From Actinomycetospora chibensis (GTDB taxonomy: Bacteria; Actinomycetota; Actinomycetes; Mycobacteriales; Pseudonocardiaceae): a stretch of 64,000 bases of DNA. The translations under genes were made by a program, and so were the position numbers. The notes under the pieces are model-generated. The model made no database searches, was not told the DNA's origin, and saw only the letters and a list, made by a program, of their open reading frames with translations. The DNA is taken from assembly GCF_028737215.1 (NCBI RefSeq), contig NZ_JAQZAM010000005.1, positions 62,001-126,000 on the forward strand. Reading direction: 5' to 3'. This document shows positions 57,247-64,000 of this stretch, piece after piece (position 1 is the stretch's first letter; each line of letters begins with the position of its first letter).

Positions 57247-57545
57247 GGGGGGTGCTCCCGTCGACGGGCGGTGGTGGGGTGATCCACCGTGGCCTGCCCG
57301 ATGCGTCCTGGGAAGTCCCCACCGTCCGATCACCGATCAAGGGCCCGTGTGAGGAGAGCGCACCCTCACTCCGCGAGGCCCGTCCGGGTACTGCGCAACG
57401 TGATGTGCGTCATAGGATTGCCCGGCTGTCGCGGGTGTCGTCGCCGTCGCCCCAGGTCGGCCTGTGCCGGACGGGACATTCGCCGTGATCAGGGCAGCCT
57501 TCGCTGCGTGGCGACGCCGCCCGCGGGACCGCCACCATCACGGTC
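57247..57545. other. Intergenic region without visible gene
   Basis: About 299 bp between the divergent hydroxylase-subunit and DUF1540 genes. I see no coding sequence, tRNA or repeat. A short AT-richer stretch around 57400-57417 (ATGTGCGTCATAGG) is the only promoter-like patch; both genes' promoters must lie here. Confidence 0.5.
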
Positions 57546-57836
57546 ATGACTTCGACCCAGGACATGCCCACGGTCCAGGCCTGTTCGGTGACCGCCTGCT
57601 CCTACAACGACAGCAACACCTGCCACGCCGGGGCGATCACCATCGCCGGCGACACCGCCAAGTGCGGCACCTTCGTCGAAATCTCCTTCCGCGGCGGCCT
57701 CGACCGCAACGGCGTCGTGGGCGCCTGCCACCGCTCGGAGTGCAAGTTCAACGACAAGCTCGAGTGCACCGCGTCCTCGGTCGAGATCGGGGCCGGCACG
57801 GACGTGGCCGACTGCCTGACCTACGAGGCCCGGTAG
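57546..57836 (+). CDS. Double DUF1540 cysteine-rich protein
   Basis: A 96-residue protein starting at ATG 57546, made of two DUF1540 units: VQACSVTACSYNDSNTCHAG...AKCGTF and VGACHRSECKFNDKLECTAS...ADCLTY. Each has the Cx4Cx6-7C...C pattern, suggesting two small metal or Fe-S centres. It is cytoplasmic, with no signal peptide. It is convergent with the ABC-like gene, overlapping its stop by 16 bp. DUF1540 proteins occur widely in actinobacteria and clostridia, with unproven function. Confidence 0.88.
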   Translation: MTSTQDMPTVQACSVTACSYNDSNTCHAGAITIAGDTAKCGTFVEISFRGGLDRNGVVGACHRSECKFNDKLECTASSVEIGAGTDVADCLTYEAR

Positions 57837-58267
57837 AGCTCCTCGAGCGGCGCGGCCGACCCGCTCGCGGGCTCGAGGACGAGTCCCCGCACGGGGTCGG
57901 CGCGCAGCGTGCCGTCCGCCACCGCGAGGGCTGCCACGCAGTCACCGTCGTCGACCAGCACCGCAGCACCCCGCGCGGCCACCGTCGCGAGCGCGCCGAG
58001 CACGGCGCGCCGCCCCGCGGCGTCGAGGCCGTCGGTGATGTGGTCGACCAGCACGATCGCGGCCCCGTCGGCGTCGCCGGCGTCCTCGAGACGCCGGCGG
58101 CGCGTCGCGACACCCTCCGACGCACCCGCGCTGACCCGGTGCACCGTCGCCGGCCGACCCGTGTCCCCGCGCGCGGACGAATCGTCGAGCATGTCCATGA
58201 GCCGGCGGCGCACGATCTGCTCGCCCAGCAGCACGGTCACCTCACCCGTGGGCAAACGCAACGTCAC
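57821..58267 (-). CDS. ABC-ATPase-like protein lacking a P-loop
   Basis: A 148-residue protein. The GTG at 58267 is chosen because GAGGAGG lies 6 bp upstream; GTG 58333 would read through the iron box. It follows the layout of an ABC ATPase: VTLRLPTGEVTVLLGEQ where strand 1 and the P-loop should be, then AAIVLVDHITDGLDAAGRRAVLGALATVAARGAAVLVDDGD, the Walker B/D-loop/switch region. There is no GxxGxGKS, no LSGGQ, and the Walker B Glu is His. It is about two-thirds normal length. It therefore probably cannot hydrolyse ATP; it may be a decayed or regulatory paralogue of a siderophore importer ATPase. Confidence 0.6.
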   Translation of the reverse strand: MTLRLPTGEVTVLLGEQIVRRRLMDMLDDSSARGDTGRPATVHRVSAGASEGVATRRRRLEDAGDADGAAIVLVDHITDGLDAAGRRAVLGALATVAARGAAVLVDDGDCVAALAVADGTLRADPVRGLVLEPASGSAAPLEELYRAS

Positions 58268-58285
58268 GGCAGCCTCCTCGCCTCG

Positions 58286-58304
58286 TGAGGGCAGGCTAAC
58301 CTCG
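58286..58304. promoter_or_regulatory. Iron-box-like site (IdeR/DtxR)
   Basis: TGAGGGCAGGCTAACCTCG agrees with the actinobacterial iron box TTAGGTTAGGCTAACCTAA at 14 of 19 positions, with an almost perfect right half. It lies 18 bp upstream of the ABC-like start codon, where an iron-dependent repressor would block expression. Confidence 0.6.
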
Positions 58305-58334
58305 CTTCCTGCCCGGAGTCGAGAGGCGATCACC

Positions 58335-59072
58335 TCATGAGCGCACCGTCCGGAACGCCCCGGTCACGAAGGGCACGAGCACCGGGTCGGTGCCGACCCG
58401 CTCGGTCAGGAAGGCCCGGGCCCGTCGGTGCACGTCACGGCGCTCGGCCGCGGGCAGCGTGAGCACGCTCGAGTACGTCCCGAGCATCGCGGCCACGTCC
58501 TGCGCCGCCACCCACGCCGAGCGCTGGAAGACCCGCGATTCGCCCTCGGCGAACGGCGCCCCGGCGGGCATCTCCAGCGAGAGCCCGGACCGCACGAGCG
58601 ATGCCGACCCCTGCGCCTCGGCCCGTCCGATCCGGCGCAGGTCCGCGACCCAGTCGGTGTCGGGGTCGGAGTAGCTCCACATCAGCCCGAGTACGCCCCC
58701 GGGTCGCAGCACCCGGGCGATCTCGGTCGCCGCCCGCTCGGCGTCGAACCAGTGCCACGCCGACGCCGCCAGCACGACGTCCACCGACCCGTCCGGAAGC
58801 GGGATCTCCTCCGCCGTGCCGCTCAGGGCGCGCACCCCCGGGCTGCGCGCGGTGAGCACGGCACGCATCGCGTCGTCGGGCTCGACCGCGACGACGTCGT
58901 GCACGCCCTCGGCGGCCAGCGCGCGGGTGACCAGCCCCGTGCCGGCAGCGAGGTCGAGCACCCGGCTCTCCGGGGGCACCAGCCACCGCAGGGCCTCGGC
59001 GGCCGGCGCGGGCCGCAGCCGGTCGTAGTCGTCCGCGGCGGCGCCGAACGAGCGGGCGCGCTCCGTCGTCAC
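58335..59072 (-). CDS. Class I SAM-dependent methyltransferase
   Basis: A 245-residue methyltransferase starting at GTG 59072, which overlaps the corA stop (GTGA). SAM motif I is VLDLAAGTGLVTRALA, motif II VVAVEPDDAM, then GTAEEIPLPDGSVDVVLAASAWHWFD and VLRPGGVLGLMW, typical of the UbiE/COQ5-like methyltransferase 11 family. FGAAADDYDRLRP is the usual lead-in. Substrate unknown; adjacency to corA and a CPBP protein gives no clear hint. Confidence 0.9.
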   Translation of the reverse strand: MTTERARSFGAAADDYDRLRPAPAAEALRWLVPPESRVLDLAAGTGLVTRALAAEGVHDVVAVEPDDAMRAVLTARSPGVRALSGTAEEIPLPDGSVDVVLAASAWHWFDAERAATEIARVLRPGGVLGLMWSYSDPDTDWVADLRRIGRAEAQGSASLVRSGLSLEMPAGAPFAEGESRVFQRSAWVAAQDVAAMLGTYSSVLTLPAAERRDVHRRARAFLTERVGTDPVLVPFVTGAFRTVRS

Positions 59073-60103
59073 AGCCAGCCGCGCTTGCGGAAGAGCAGGA
59101 ACAGCGTCAGCGAGCCGAGCACCATCAGTCCCAGCGCGAAGGGGTAGCCGAGGGTCCACGCGAGCTCGGGCATGTGCTCGAAGTTCATGCCGTAGATCGC
59201 CCCGATGAGCGACGGGGTGAACAGGATGGCCGCCCAGGAGGAGATCTTCTTGACCTCCTCGCCCTGGGCCAGGCTCGTCTCGGAGAGCTTCCGCATCTCC
59301 TCGTTCTGGCGCTGCCCGACGAGCGCGGCGTTGACCTGCAGGATGTTGCCGAGCAGCTGGCGGAAGTTGTCGGCGGACTCCGAGGTCTGCGCGATGTGGT
59401 CGGCGACGTCGCGCAGGCCGCGGTGCAGGCCGATCCTCGCGTGGTCGTCGGCGGTCTCGGACAGGAGCCCGTCGAGCACCTCGCGCAGCGGGTCCACGGC
59501 CCGCTGGAGCTCGATGACCTCGCGGGAGAGCTGGTAGATGCGCCGCGAGACGCTCGGGTCGCCGCCGAAGACCTGTGTCTCGATCTGGTCGATGTCGTTG
59601 CGCAGGCCACGCACCACGGGGCGGTAGTCGTCGACGATGCGGTCGAGCACCGCGTAGAGCACCGCCCGCGGGCCGAGCGCGAGCAGCCCCGGATCGTCCT
59701 CGAGGCGGGCGCGCACCGAGGACAGGTCGGGGGTCTCGGCGTGGCGCACGGTGACGACGAAGTCCTGCCCGAGGAACACGTGGATCTCGCCCACCTGGAC
59801 GTCCTCGTCCTCGTCGACGTACCAGGCGGGCCGCAGGACGACGAACTCCGTGTCGTCGTAGCGCTCGAGCTTGGGCCGCTGGTGGGCGTGCACCGCGTCC
59901 TCGACGGCCAGCTCCGGCAGCGCGAGCTCGCGCGCCAGCTTGTCGAGCTCGGCCTGGTCGGGGCGCAGCAGGCCGATCCAGGCGAAGCCGTCGTCGCCGG
60001 CGGTGCCGTCACGCTCGCGGAGTGCGGCGAGGGTGCCGTCGAGCGAATCGGGTTCCCTGTCGCGGGCACCGCCCACGTACACCGCGTTGTCGACCACCGT
60101 CAT
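59069..60103 (-). CDS. corA: CorA-family Mg2+/Co2+ transporter
   Basis: A 344-residue CorA: a soluble N-terminal domain (FAWIGLLRPDQAELDKLARELALPELAVEDAVHAHQRPKLERYDD is residues about 41-85), long stalk helix (LREVLDGLLSE, DVADHIAQTSE) and two C-terminal membrane helices. The selectivity signature YGMNFEHMPEL follows the first helix, and the basic tail LFRKRGWL ends the protein. It forms a pentameric channel in the cytoplasmic membrane. The ATG at 60103 gives the normal family start. It lies 26 bp after the CPBP gene and overlaps the methyltransferase by four bases. Confidence 0.95.
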   Translation of the reverse strand: MTVVDNAVYVGGARDREPDSLDGTLAALRERDGTAGDDGFAWIGLLRPDQAELDKLARELALPELAVEDAVHAHQRPKLERYDDTEFVVLRPAWYVDEDEDVQVGEIHVFLGQDFVVTVRHAETPDLSSVRARLEDDPGLLALGPRAVLYAVLDRIVDDYRPVVRGLRNDIDQIETQVFGGDPSVSRRIYQLSREVIELQRAVDPLREVLDGLLSETADDHARIGLHRGLRDVADHIAQTSESADNFRQLLGNILQVNAALVGQRQNEEMRKLSETSLAQGEEVKKISSWAAILFTPSLIGAIYGMNFEHMPELAWTLGYPFALGLMVLGSLTLFLLFRKRGWL

Positions 60104-60129
60104 CGCGACAGTCTCGCCCGAGACGTCGA

Positions 60130-60882
60130 TCAATGCGCGAGCGCGACACCCGCGGCGACGAGACCGACCGCGTTCGTGCCCAGATGCAGCCCGATCGGGG
60201 CGAGCACCGAGCCCGTCCGGTGGCGCAGCCAGCCGAGCGCGAGCCCGCCGACGACGGTCACGGCGAGGACGGTGAGCGCCGAGGTCCACTGCAGCGTCGG
60301 CGGCAGTGGGACCGCGGAGGGGCCCATCGCGACGGTGAGGTGCCAGAGGCCGAACGCGACGGCGGTGACGCTGAGGGCCACCCGGGCCGACAGCGAGCGC
60401 ACCGAGTGCCCCTGCAGCACGCCGCGGAACGCGAGCTCCTCGGCGAGCACGGTGCCGAGCGGGATGAGGACGAGCCCGCGCAGCAGCAGGGCGCCCGGGG
60501 AGGCGCCGGCGAGCTGCGGGTTCTCCAGCAGCTCGGGGGCGGCGACGAGGACGGCGCCGTAGCCGAGTACCGCGACGGCGATCGCGGCGCCGCCCCAGCG
60601 CAGACCGGCGCCCCAGGTGCCGCGTCCGATCCCCAGGTCGGCCCAGGTCAGGCCGAGCAGCCGGGCCACGGTGACCATCGCCGCGACGCCGCCGAGGTTG
60701 AACAGCGCCTTGAGCACCGGGTCGGCGGGCAGCGCGGGGAGCACGAGGTTGCTCCAGCCCAGCAGCAGCACCGCGACGACGGCCGGCGGGGCGAGCCGTC
60801 GCCAGTGGGAGGGGGCGTCCTCCTCGGTGTCCTCGGCCCCCTCGGGGCGGGCGTCGGTGGCCGTATGCGCAGGAGCGGTCAC
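60130..60882 (-). CDS. CPBP-family intramembrane metalloprotease
   Basis: A 250-residue membrane protein starting at GTG 60882, overlapping the hydrolase stop (GTGA). About seven hydrophobic segments carry the CPBP/Abi motifs: EELAFRGVLQ (EExxxR), FGLWHL (FxxxH) and PIGLHLGTNAVG (HxxxN). Members are type II CAAX-prenyl-endopeptidase-like proteases or protein-processing factors. A charged N-terminus (DARPEGAEDTEEDAPSHWRR) precedes the first helix. The substrate is unknown; it may process the upstream membrane hydrolase or a neighbour. Confidence 0.9.
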   Translation of the reverse strand: MTAPAHTATDARPEGAEDTEEDAPSHWRRLAPPAVVAVLLLGWSNLVLPALPADPVLKALFNLGGVAAMVTVARLLGLTWADLGIGRGTWGAGLRWGGAAIAVAVLGYGAVLVAAPELLENPQLAGASPGALLLRGLVLIPLGTVLAEELAFRGVLQGHSVRSLSARVALSVTAVAFGLWHLTVAMGPSAVPLPPTLQWTSALTVLAVTVVGGLALGWLRHRTGSVLAPIGLHLGTNAVGLVAAGVALAH

Positions 60883-62741
60883 AGCCCCAGCATGCCTGCC
60901 ACCCTTTCCGTGTCCGCAGGGGTCCACCCCGCTGGGGTACCCAGTGCGAGCCATCCGTCCAGCATCACGCCGCGGTACTGGTGCCCGTGGCCGTCCGGGA
61001 CCCCCAGCGAGTTGGTGATGTCGATGGTGACCTGCCAGAACGTGACCACCGGGTACCAGTCCATGGCGGGCGAGACGTCGCGTCCGCGGGGCTCGGCGAG
61101 CCACTCGGGGCGGTGCCACAGCAGCGACGGGGACCACCACACGACCGGGTCCGAGGCGTGCTGCAGGTAGACGATCCGTGGCGCATCCCACGGGCCGGGC
61201 GGGCGGGCGAGGTCCTCGGAGGTCGCGCCGAACCGCACCTCTCGGCCGCCGGCGACGACGGGGAGGATCTCCGGGGTGCCCGGATCCCGGCGGGCGGTCA
61301 GGGCGGCGTGCAGCCGGTTGGAGTTCGGCGGGCCCACCCAGAGCACCCCGTCGGCCTGGGCGCGGGCGTCGTCGACACTCGAGAAGGCGGCCTCGGAGCC
61401 CTGGGAGCCGAGGCTCTCGCCGAAGGCGAACAGCCGCGGGCGCCGGTCGGGGGGCATCTGCTCGACGCGGGCGTGCACGGCGTCGAACAGGGCCCGGCCC
61501 TCGGCCGCGGCGCGCGTGCGGTCGACGACGAACGACAGCCAGCTCGGCAGGTACGAGTACTGGGTGGCGACGATCGCGGTGTCCCCGCCCCAGACCATCT
61601 CGAGGGAGTCGGCGGTCGGGGTGTCGATCCAGCCGGTGCCCGTGGTCGTGACGACGGCGAGCACCGACCGGTCGAACGCCCCGGTGCGCTCGAGCTCGGC
61701 GACGGCCAGGGCGGCGCGCTCCGACGGGCCCGGCGCGCCGAGCAGGCCGACGTAGGCCCGGATGGGCTCCACCGGGGCACGCCCCGACGCGGCGGCGAGC
61801 TCGGAGGGCGGGCGACCGCCCGCGACGAAGGCCTGGCCCTCGCGCCCGATCGTGTTCCAGCGCACGAGCGAGGCGGGCGAGCCGGAGCGCAGCGGTGAGG
61901 TGGGGGCGGCGATCCCGGGGTAGGGCGTGTCGTTCGTGGCGCGGAAGACGGAGTCGGCCACGCGCAGCCCGCCGCGCAGGACCACCGAGTCGAGCACCGT
62001 GACGACGAGCAGGAGCACGAGCACCGTGGCGGCGACGGTCGCGACCCGACGGGGCATGTGGACGCGCCGGCGCAGAAGCTCTGCGACCCGTCCCGCGAGC
62101 CAGCGCACCCCGCGCCCGAAGCCGACGAGCACGCCCGCCACGACCAGCGCGATCGGCCCGGCGCGCAGCCAGCCGTCGGTCGTCGGCTGCTCGAGGCCCA
62201 TGAGCCCGGCGATCTGCCGTTGCCAGCCCGCGCCGGCGAGCAGCAGCCCGAACAGGGCGAGCGTCGCGGTCACCACCAGCACCAGCCAGGCCCCGGGCGT
62301 GAACCACACCGGGGTCGCACGGTCCAGGCGGTCGGTGAGGTGCGTCCAGCGCGCCATCCGACGCAGGAGCCAGGCGAGGGCCACGCCGATCGCGTAGCCC
62401 AGGGCGGCGGAGATGCCGGTGGCGAGGCCCTGGAAGAGGTAGTCGCGGGGGATCAGCGAGGGCGTCAGCGAGATGAGCCCGAAGGCGGTGCCCAGCACGA
62501 AGCCCGCGGGGTGTGCGCGCGGGATGTAGCGGACCCACGCGGCGAGGCGCGGGGGGAGCAGCGGCGAGTCGGTGCCGAACTGGTGGCGCTCGCCGTCGCG
62601 GTGCCACAGGTGGTGGTGGTCGAGCTCGTCGGCGAACTCCTCGAAGAACTCGACGTCGAGCCCCTCGTCGGAGTGCCGGGGCGGATCACGGGGGAGCCCG
62701 GTGGGCGTCGCGCCCGCCGTCCGCGCTTCCCCGTCCGCCAC
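60879..62741 (-). CDS. Membrane alpha/beta hydrolase (Abhydrolase_9 type)
   Basis: A 620-residue protein: N-terminal four-helix membrane domain (GFVLGTAFGLISLTPSLIPRDYLFQGLATG, WFTPGAWLVLVVTATLALFGLLLAG, and others) followed by a long hydrolase domain. The nucleophile elbow FAFGESLGSQGSEAAF has Ser in GxSxG; ADGVLWVGPPNSN, RIVYLQHASDPVVWW (acid and loop) and DGHGHQYRG (His) complete it. This architecture is the actinobacterial 'alpha/beta-hydrolase family, N-terminal membrane' group of unknown substrate. GTG 62741 is chosen for spacing to GGGGAG; GTG 62750 is possible. Confidence 0.85.
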   Translation of the reverse strand: MADGEARTAGATPTGLPRDPPRHSDEGLDVEFFEEFADELDHHHLWHRDGERHQFGTDSPLLPPRLAAWVRYIPRAHPAGFVLGTAFGLISLTPSLIPRDYLFQGLATGISAALGYAIGVALAWLLRRMARWTHLTDRLDRATPVWFTPGAWLVLVVTATLALFGLLLAGAGWQRQIAGLMGLEQPTTDGWLRAGPIALVVAGVLVGFGRGVRWLAGRVAELLRRRVHMPRRVATVAATVLVLLLVVTVLDSVVLRGGLRVADSVFRATNDTPYPGIAAPTSPLRSGSPASLVRWNTIGREGQAFVAGGRPPSELAAASGRAPVEPIRAYVGLLGAPGPSERAALAVAELERTGAFDRSVLAVVTTTGTGWIDTPTADSLEMVWGGDTAIVATQYSYLPSWLSFVVDRTRAAAEGRALFDAVHARVEQMPPDRRPRLFAFGESLGSQGSEAAFSSVDDARAQADGVLWVGPPNSNRLHAALTARRDPGTPEILPVVAGGREVRFGATSEDLARPPGPWDAPRIVYLQHASDPVVWWSPSLLWHRPEWLAEPRGRDVSPAMDWYPVVTFWQVTIDITNSLGVPDGHGHQYRGVMLDGWLALGTPAGWTPADTERVAGMLGL

Positions 62742-62793
62742 GGCCCCCACTCTCCCCGCGCGCGCAAGGCACACGGCACGTGACCCACCCCAT

Positions 62794-62833
62794 GTGCGCG
62801 ATGTTCGGTGCGATAGCACCGAAGATCGCTCAC
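62794..62833. terminator. 18-bp near-perfect inverted repeat at the amidase 3' end
   Basis: GTGCGCGATGTTCGGTGC (62794-62811) pairs at 16 of 18 positions with GCACCGAAGATCGCTCAC (62816-62833). It is a diverged member of the same palindrome family as those at 6388 and 33121. The amidase stop (62832-62830) lies inside one arm. Confidence 0.6.
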
Positions 62834-64000
62834 GGCAGGAGGGACTCCAGGCGGCGACCGGCGGCGAGCAGGGCGTCCTCGCGGTCGGGGTGGCCGATCA
62901 GCTGCAGCCCCAGCGGCAGGCCGTCGGCGTCGCGCAGCCCGGGCACGGCGAGGGCGGGCAGGCCCATCGCGTGCCAGGGCCTGCTGAGCACCGGGTCGCC
63001 GGTGGCGTCCAGGCCGGGCGGGGCGACGCCGAGGGCGCCGGGGGCCAGGACCGCGTCGGCGTCGGCGAGACGCGCCAGCACCGTCTCCCGGGTGGCCGCC
63101 GAGCGCCGGCGGGCCGCGGTCAGCTCGCCGTCCGGGACCGCATGGCCCTGGGCCACCAGGGCAGTGAGGTTCTCGCCGAGCCCGGGGAGCTCGGGCACGG
63201 TGGTCGCGGCCTCGGCGGCCATGACGGTGCGGTGGTCGGCGGTGGCCGCGCGGAGGTCGACGTCGAGGTCGGCGACGGTGGCGCCGTCCGCGCTCAGCCG
63301 GTCGATCGCCGCGGCGAGGGCGTCGCGCATCGCTGCGGAGACGTCGGCGACCACCGTGCCGTCCCAGACCAGCAGGCGCAGCGGCCCGGTCGCCTCCGGG
63401 GCGACGTTCCTCCCGTCGAGCGCGGCCCGCGCGACGGCGAGGTCGGCGACGGTCGCGGCGAACAGCCCCAGGGTGTCGAGCCCGGGCGCCAGCGGCGCGA
63501 CTCCGTCGTGCGGCAGGACCCCGCGGGCGACCGCGAGCCCGGCGACGCCGCAGTACGACGCCGGCCGCACCACCGATCCCGCGGTCTGGGTGCCGACGGC
63601 CAGCGGCACCATGCCCGCGGCCACGGCGGCCGCGGACCCGCTCGACGACCCGCCGGGCGTGCGGGTGGGGTCGTGCGGGTTCCGGGTCGGTCCCGGGTCG
63701 AAGTAGGCGAACTCCGTCGTCACGGTCTTGCCGACGACCACCGCCCCGGCGGCGCGCAGCATGCGCACGATCCCCGCGTCCTTCTCGGCGGGCGGCGCGT
63801 CGACCAGCGCGCGCGAACCGCACCGGGTGGGCACGCCGGCGACGTCGACGATGTCCTTGACGCCCACCGGGACGCCGGCGAGCGGACCGTCACCCGGCGG
63901 CTCGGAGGGCACCGGGGTGACCCATGCGCGGACGTGGTCGTCGACCTCGGCGATGCGTTCGCGGGCCGCGACGGCGGCCTCCGGGTGTCGGGCGTCGTCG
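62830..64000 (-). CDS. Amidase signature family enzyme (5' end outside window)
   Basis: The C-terminal 390 or so residues of an amidase, entering from beyond base 64000 in the frame AAVAARERIAEVDDHVRAWV. The Ser-cisSer-Lys triad is intact: Lys in GVPVGVKDIVDVAG, and two serines in TPGGSSSGSAAAVAAG and GTQTAGSVVRPAS. It hydrolyses an amide; the C-terminal GLPLGLQLIGHPDREDALLAAGR is a typical end. It begins a minus-strand unit upstream of the hydrolase/CPBP/corA genes, separated by the hairpin at 62794. The start lies outside the window. Confidence 0.93.
   Translation of the reverse strand, partial: DDARHPEAAVAARERIAEVDDHVRAWVTPVPSEPPGDGPLAGVPVGVKDIVDVAGVPTRCGSRALVDAPPAEKDAGIVRMLRAAGAVVVGKTVTTEFAYFDPGPTRNPHDPTRTPGGSSSGSAAAVAAGMVPLAVGTQTAGSVVRPASYCGVAGLAVARGVLPHDGVAPLAPGLDTLGLFAATVADLAVARAALDGRNVAPEATGPLRLLVWDGTVVADVSAAMRDALAAAIDRLSADGATVADLDVDLRAATADHRTVMAAEAATTVPELPGLGENLTALVAQGHAVPDGELTAARRRSAATRETVLARLADADAVLAPGALGVAPPGLDATGDPVLSRPWHAMGLPALAVPGLRDADGLPLGLQLIGHPDREDALLAAGRRLESLLP

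Noticed and set aside
57289-57549. Short plus-strand ORFs in the 57247-57545 gap
   Set aside because: Arg/Ser/Pro-rich composition, no ribosome site and mutual overlap; no sign of a real gene.

Overview
The window is very GC-rich (roughly 73-74% by eye), with GTG/TTG starts, four-base stop/start overlaps and an actinobacterial gene repertoire (SARP/LuxR-type ATPase regulators, IniA-like dynamins, a LutABC-rhamnose operon, DUF1540 and DUF1636 proteins). It looks like chromosomal DNA of a high-GC actinomycete; the overall gene style suggests Pseudonocardiales, but that genus-level guess is inference. There is no prophage, IS element, CRISPR array or rRNA. The window opens inside one gene (spore photoproduct lyase-like, minus strand) and closes inside another (amidase, minus strand).

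Layout. 0-6.4 kb: a partial radical-SAM-like gene, a tiny duplicated-motif ORF, a broken SDR behind an ArsR/SRPBCC pair, a phosphotriesterase-like lactonase coupled to an AMP-forming CoA ligase, and a DICT-domain sensor with a degenerate GGDEF domain. 6.4-17 kb: a complete L-rhamnose module. On the minus strand run rhaI, a bifunctional aldolase/dehydrogenase, rhaB, rhaM and lutABC, mostly joined by 4-bp overlaps; an MFS transporter diverges from it, and a LacI regulator with two matching candidate operators sits beside it. Together they can take L-rhamnose to DHAP plus pyruvate.

17-29.4 kb: the most unusual region. It holds an 891-aa ATPase-LuxR regulator, a membrane-anchored Hsp70-like protein, two dynamin-like GTPases and a coupled 77-aa protein. 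It also holds a 481-aa protein built on about fifteen 9-residue Trp/Tyr-His-Pro-Asn-Pro repeats with many cysteines, and an LPG-synthase-type membrane protein. The Hsp70-like and repeat-protein genes share a 21-bp upstream element (18/21 identical), which points to co-regulation. The set resembles mycobacterial iniBAC with a different, undescribed 'IniB'.

29.6-42 kb: a MetE-like protein, HMG-CoA-lyase-like and aldehyde dehydrogenase genes; a bacterial Ro (Rsr/TROVE) protein preceded by what looks like its Y RNA, a circularly permuted tRNA mimic (YrlA type); an Lrp regulator divergent from a pyruvate-dehydrogenase-E1/transketolase-like enzyme; a lipase maturation factor; and a phytoene-desaturase-like oxidoreductase. 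42-45.5 kb: a GntR regulator divergent from a small catabolic operon (FAH-family, alpha/beta hydrolase, amidohydrolase, DUF1636). 45.7-57.2 kb: a SARP-like regulator, a class III aminotransferase, an NmrA-family remnant, and a 5-oxoprolinase (pxpA/B/C) cluster with biotin carboxylase, biotin carrier and an orphan molybdenum hydroxylase large subunit.

57.5-64 kb: a DUF1540 protein, an ABC-ATPase-like protein lacking a P-loop under a likely IdeR/DtxR iron box, a methyltransferase, CorA, a CPBP protease, a membrane alpha/beta hydrolase and the partial amidase. Two families of near-identical palindromes recur at gene ends across the window and probably act as terminators or RNA-processing hairpins.
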